From an uncultured Eubacteriales bacterium (GTDB taxonomy: Bacteria > Bacillota_A > Clostridia > Oscillospirales > CAG-272): 25,049 bases of DNA. The translations under genes were made by a program, and so were the position numbers. Where the stretch lies: the NCBI GenBank assembly GCA_900555345.1, contig USKS01000002.1, positions 1 through 25,049 on the forward strand, in the 5' to 3' direction. Below, piece after piece: positions 23,176 to 25,049 of the stretch. Position 1 is the first letter of the stretch. Every line of letters starts with the position of its first letter. Below the pieces are notes generated by a model. The model was not told the origin of the DNA. It saw only the letters and a list, made by a program, of their open reading frames with translations, and searched no databases.

Positions 23176-23933
23176 TAGCAAGCGATTTCGACGGAACTAT
23201 CATACATTGGCCGTCCGGTGTAATAGATGATGAAGACAGAGAAGCGATAAAGCGCTTTCGCGCTGCGGGCAATATATTTGTCGTAGTCACAGGCAGAATG
23301 TACGGCGCCGCCGTAGATGTGTTTGAGACTTCGGATTTTCACGATATGGACGGCTTTCTTTGCCTCAGCGGTGCGCTGGCAGCGCGTCCCGACGGCAGCG
23401 TTATATACGAAAAGGAGATAAACGCTTCAGTGCTGCCCGAAATGGCAGATTTTTTCCGCGGCACAGGCGCACGGTATATGAATATTGACGTCGGAACAAG
23501 ATCGTACAGCTTTGATATCGGCGGCGATTTGTCCTTCGGCTTTCCGATGCTCTCGTCCGACGGGCTTTCGAAGCTTGATACATTCACAAGCCTTAACGTG
23601 GGATATGCGGACGACGAAACGGCACACGAAGTGTGCAAAACGCTTGCCGAAAAATTCGGCAGCGCGATCACTCCGCTTCAGAACAAAAACGCGATAGATA
23701 TGCCTCCGGCTGGCGTAAACAAAGCCGTGGGGGTAAAATTCGCGGGAGAAATGTTCAATATTTCCGATGACAAAATATTCACAGTCGGCGACGGACATAA
23801 CGACATAGATATGGTGCGCGCTTTCAACGGCAGCGCTATGGACTGCGGTCCGGACGAGCTGAAGCGCGCGGCAAAACGCACGGTACACAGAGTACACGAA
23901 GTAATCGATATCATTATGTCAAAGCACGGCTGA
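23157..23933 (+). CDS. HAD-superfamily hydrolase, Cof-type phosphatase
   Basis: The 258-residue product has all four HAD motifs: I, SDFDGT (residues 9-14, nucleophile Asp10); II, VVTGR; III, the lysine in GVNKAVGV; IV, GDGHNDIDM with the two metal-binding Asp. The cap between motifs II and III is of the Cof (IIB) type. Such enzymes dephosphorylate sugar phosphates, nucleotides or cofactors, and the substrate cannot be predicted. GGGGAG precedes the ATG, and the start overlaps the end of the zinc-dependent phospholipase-like gene by 19 bases. The VanY-type lipoprotein gene follows after 33 nt with no terminator, so the three genes probably form an operon. Confidence 0.92.
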   Translation: MSEKYLIASDFDGTIIHWPSGVIDDEDREAIKRFRAAGNIFVVVTGRMYGAAVDVFETSDFHDMDGFLCLSGALAARPDGSVIYEKEINASVLPEMADFFRGTGARYMNIDVGTRSYSFDIGGDLSFGFPMLSSDGLSKLDTFTSLNVGYADDETAHEVCKTLAEKFGSAITPLQNKNAIDMPPAGVNKAVGVKFAGEMFNISDDKIFTVGDGHNDIDMVRAFNGSAMDCGPDELKRAAKRTVHRVHEVIDIIMSKHG

Positions 23934-23966
23934 GCGAGTACACTGTACAAAGGGAGGATTTATATT

Positions 23967-24938
23967 ATGAAGAAATTTATATCAGCTTTTCTTGCGTTGC
24001 TGTTTGTACTGACCGCATTTTCCGCGTGCAGAAAGAAGAACGGCGGCGATGATACGTCGGAAAATACAACCGACTCCGAAATTGAAACCACGGCACCGGA
24101 TACCACAGCGGATACCGAACCCGATACGACCGAAGCCGATACTACCGCAGTTGCGAAGCCCGGTCAGGTCTCGGAAATAAAGCTTGATAAATATTCTGTC
24201 AACGTTTCGGTGGGCACAAAGGATATGCCTATGGTAACAATGCTTCCCGAAAGCGCTGAGAATAAAGCCGAAATATGGGAGAGTGACAATACATCCGTGG
24301 CAACAGTGGATAAATACGGCAACATAACCGGCGTGTCCGAGGGCAAATGCACCGTTACGGTAACGTCGGCGGATAATAAAAACGTAAGCGCCAAGGTTGC
24401 TGTCACCGTCAGTGCACCGGTCGGACTTACTTATATACAGGGTATACTTGTCGTTAATAAAACATATTCGCTCCCGTCCGATTACAACCCGGGCGTCGAC
24501 TCGACCGCGAAAGCCGCGCTTGACGAAATGACGGCGGCTGCCGCAAAAGACGGAGTGAGCCTTTGGATAGTATCCGGCTTCAGATCGTACACGAAGCAAA
24601 CTTCTCTATATAATAACTATGTTGCCCGTGACGGTAAGGCTGAGGCGGACAGATATTCTGCCCGTCCCGGATATTCGGAGCACCAGACAGGCCTCGCATT
24701 CGACCTTAACTCGCTCGATCAGTCCTTCGGTCAGACAAAAGAGGGTAAGTGGATAGCGGCAAACAGCTGGAAATACGGCTTCATCCTGAGATACCCGCAG
24801 GATAAAGAGACACAGACAGGCTATATGTATGAACCTTGGCACGTGAGATACCTCGGCAAGGACGTCGCAAAGAAAGTATATGACAGCGGTCTTTGCCTTG
24901 AAGAATATCTCAATATAACTTCGGTATATGCAAATTGA
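23967..24938 (+). CDS. D-alanyl-D-alanine carboxypeptidase lipoprotein (VanY family) with a Big2 domain
   Basis: The 323-residue product has a lipoprotein signal peptide (MKKF, hydrophobic core, lipobox FSAC with Cys21). A Thr/Asp/Glu-rich spacer (~29-62) and an Ig-like Big2 domain (~67-150, with WESDNTSVATVDKYGNITG) follow. The zinc D,D-carboxypeptidase domain occupies ~160-315. Zinc site and substrate motifs are intact: SGFRSY (203-208), SEHQTGLAFD (His239, Asp246) and EPWHVRY (His292). It should trim the terminal D-Ala from peptidoglycan stem peptides outside the membrane. Plain VanY-like proteins are usually housekeeping wall enzymes; no vanR/S or vanHAX genes are present, so glycopeptide resistance is not implied. 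GGGAGG precedes the ATG and a strong terminator follows the stop. Confidence 0.94.
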   Translation: MKKFISAFLALLFVLTAFSACRKKNGGDDTSENTTDSEIETTAPDTTADTEPDTTEADTTAVAKPGQVSEIKLDKYSVNVSVGTKDMPMVTMLPESAENKAEIWESDNTSVATVDKYGNITGVSEGKCTVTVTSADNKNVSAKVAVTVSAPVGLTYIQGILVVNKTYSLPSDYNPGVDSTAKAALDEMTAAAAKDGVSLWIVSGFRSYTKQTSLYNNYVARDGKAEADRYSARPGYSEHQTGLAFDLNSLDQSFGQTKEGKWIAANSWKYGFILRYPQDKETQTGYMYEPWHVRYLGKDVAKKVYDSGLCLEEYLNITSVYAN

Positions 24939-24945
24939 CACATTG

Positions 24946-24982
24946 AAAATTCCTTCGGAGATCCTTCCGAAGGAATTTTTTT
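24946..24982 (+). terminator. Intrinsic terminator after the VanY-type gene
   Basis: AAAATTCCTTCGGA (24946-24959) and TCCGAAGGAATTTT (24966-24979) pair perfectly around GATCCT and run into seven T residues. Confidence 0.9.
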
Positions 24983-25003
24983 CAAAAAACGGAGAAAAAG
25001 TAG

Positions 25004-25032
25004 TTGACAAGTGAAAGTAGAGCCTGTATAAT
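25004..25032 (+). promoter_or_regulatory. Exact-consensus sigma-A promoter at the right edge
   Basis: TTGACA (25004-25009), a 17-base spacer and TATAAT (25027-25032) match the consensus fully, with an A-rich tract (24986-24999) upstream that could be an UP element. It fires out of the window. The gene it drives is not visible; stable-RNA or other highly expressed genes are typical for such promoters. Confidence 0.9.
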
Positions 25033-25049
25033 ATAACTCACCGACACAG

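Noticed and set aside
23938..23948. GTACACTGTAC palindrome resembling a CopY/BlaI operator before the VanY-type gene
   Set aside because: The centre has one base instead of the two in TACAnnTGTA, there is no promoter at this site, and an 11-base palindrome can occur by chance.
23967..24938. Glycopeptide-resistance function for the VanY-family gene
   Set aside because: No vanHAX or vanRS genes are present, and such lipoproteins with Big2 domains are common wall enzymes in Clostridia.

Overview
The window looks like chromosomal DNA of a Gram-positive, low-to-mid GC Clostridia-type bacterium (Bacillota), probably gut-associated. This is an inference from several signs: Sec lipoproteins with clostridial-style lipoboxes, sigma-A promoters that nearly all have 17-nt spacers, AGGAGG-type ribosome binding sites, frequent TTG starts, a split transketolase, an InlB/Listeria-Bacteroides-repeat surface protein, and CsaB, the enzyme that pyruvylates secondary cell-wall polymer. 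I see no tRNA, rRNA, CRISPR array, transposase or integrase.

Left part (1-7.7 kb). The window opens inside a very large exported protein: the end of a lysozyme-like domain, an SH3 domain and six copies of a ~175-residue composite repeat. It converges, across two terminator hairpins, on a minus-strand group: birA (catalytic-domain-only biotin ligase), an AI-2E-family membrane protein and metK. birA has its own promoter. A second promoter sits before the AI-2E-family gene, which is probably co-transcribed with metK.

Middle part (7.7-18.4 kb). csaB and copA run rightwards. CopA carries a CopZ-like metal-binding domain at its C-terminus, joined through a linker that contains an in-frame A AAA AAG heptamer directly followed by a perfect hairpin. 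A bidirectional terminator separates copA from a minus-strand pair, an FAD-dependent dehydrogenase (COG2509 type) and a membrane-anchored phosphodiester glycosidase, which overlap by one base. The dehydrogenase has a structured ~95-nt leader and is divergent from gpsA. gpsA is followed by an orphan, apparently highly expressed solute-binding lipoprotein. An isolated phage-baseplate-like (BppU N-terminal) gene points back at it across another bidirectional terminator.

Right part (18.4-25 kb). All genes run rightwards: an unrecognised 132-residue helical protein, the two transketolase subunits, an RlmD-type RNA uridine methyltransferase, a zinc-dependent phospholipase C-like protein overlapping a HAD/Cof phosphatase, and a VanY-type D,D-carboxypeptidase lipoprotein. 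The window ends with a terminator and then an exact-consensus sigma-A promoter reading out of the window.

Most genes are housekeeping. The points most worth a second look are the six-fold composite repeat, the copA linker signal, the orphan BppU-like gene, and three intergenic or leader segments with matched inverted repeats.
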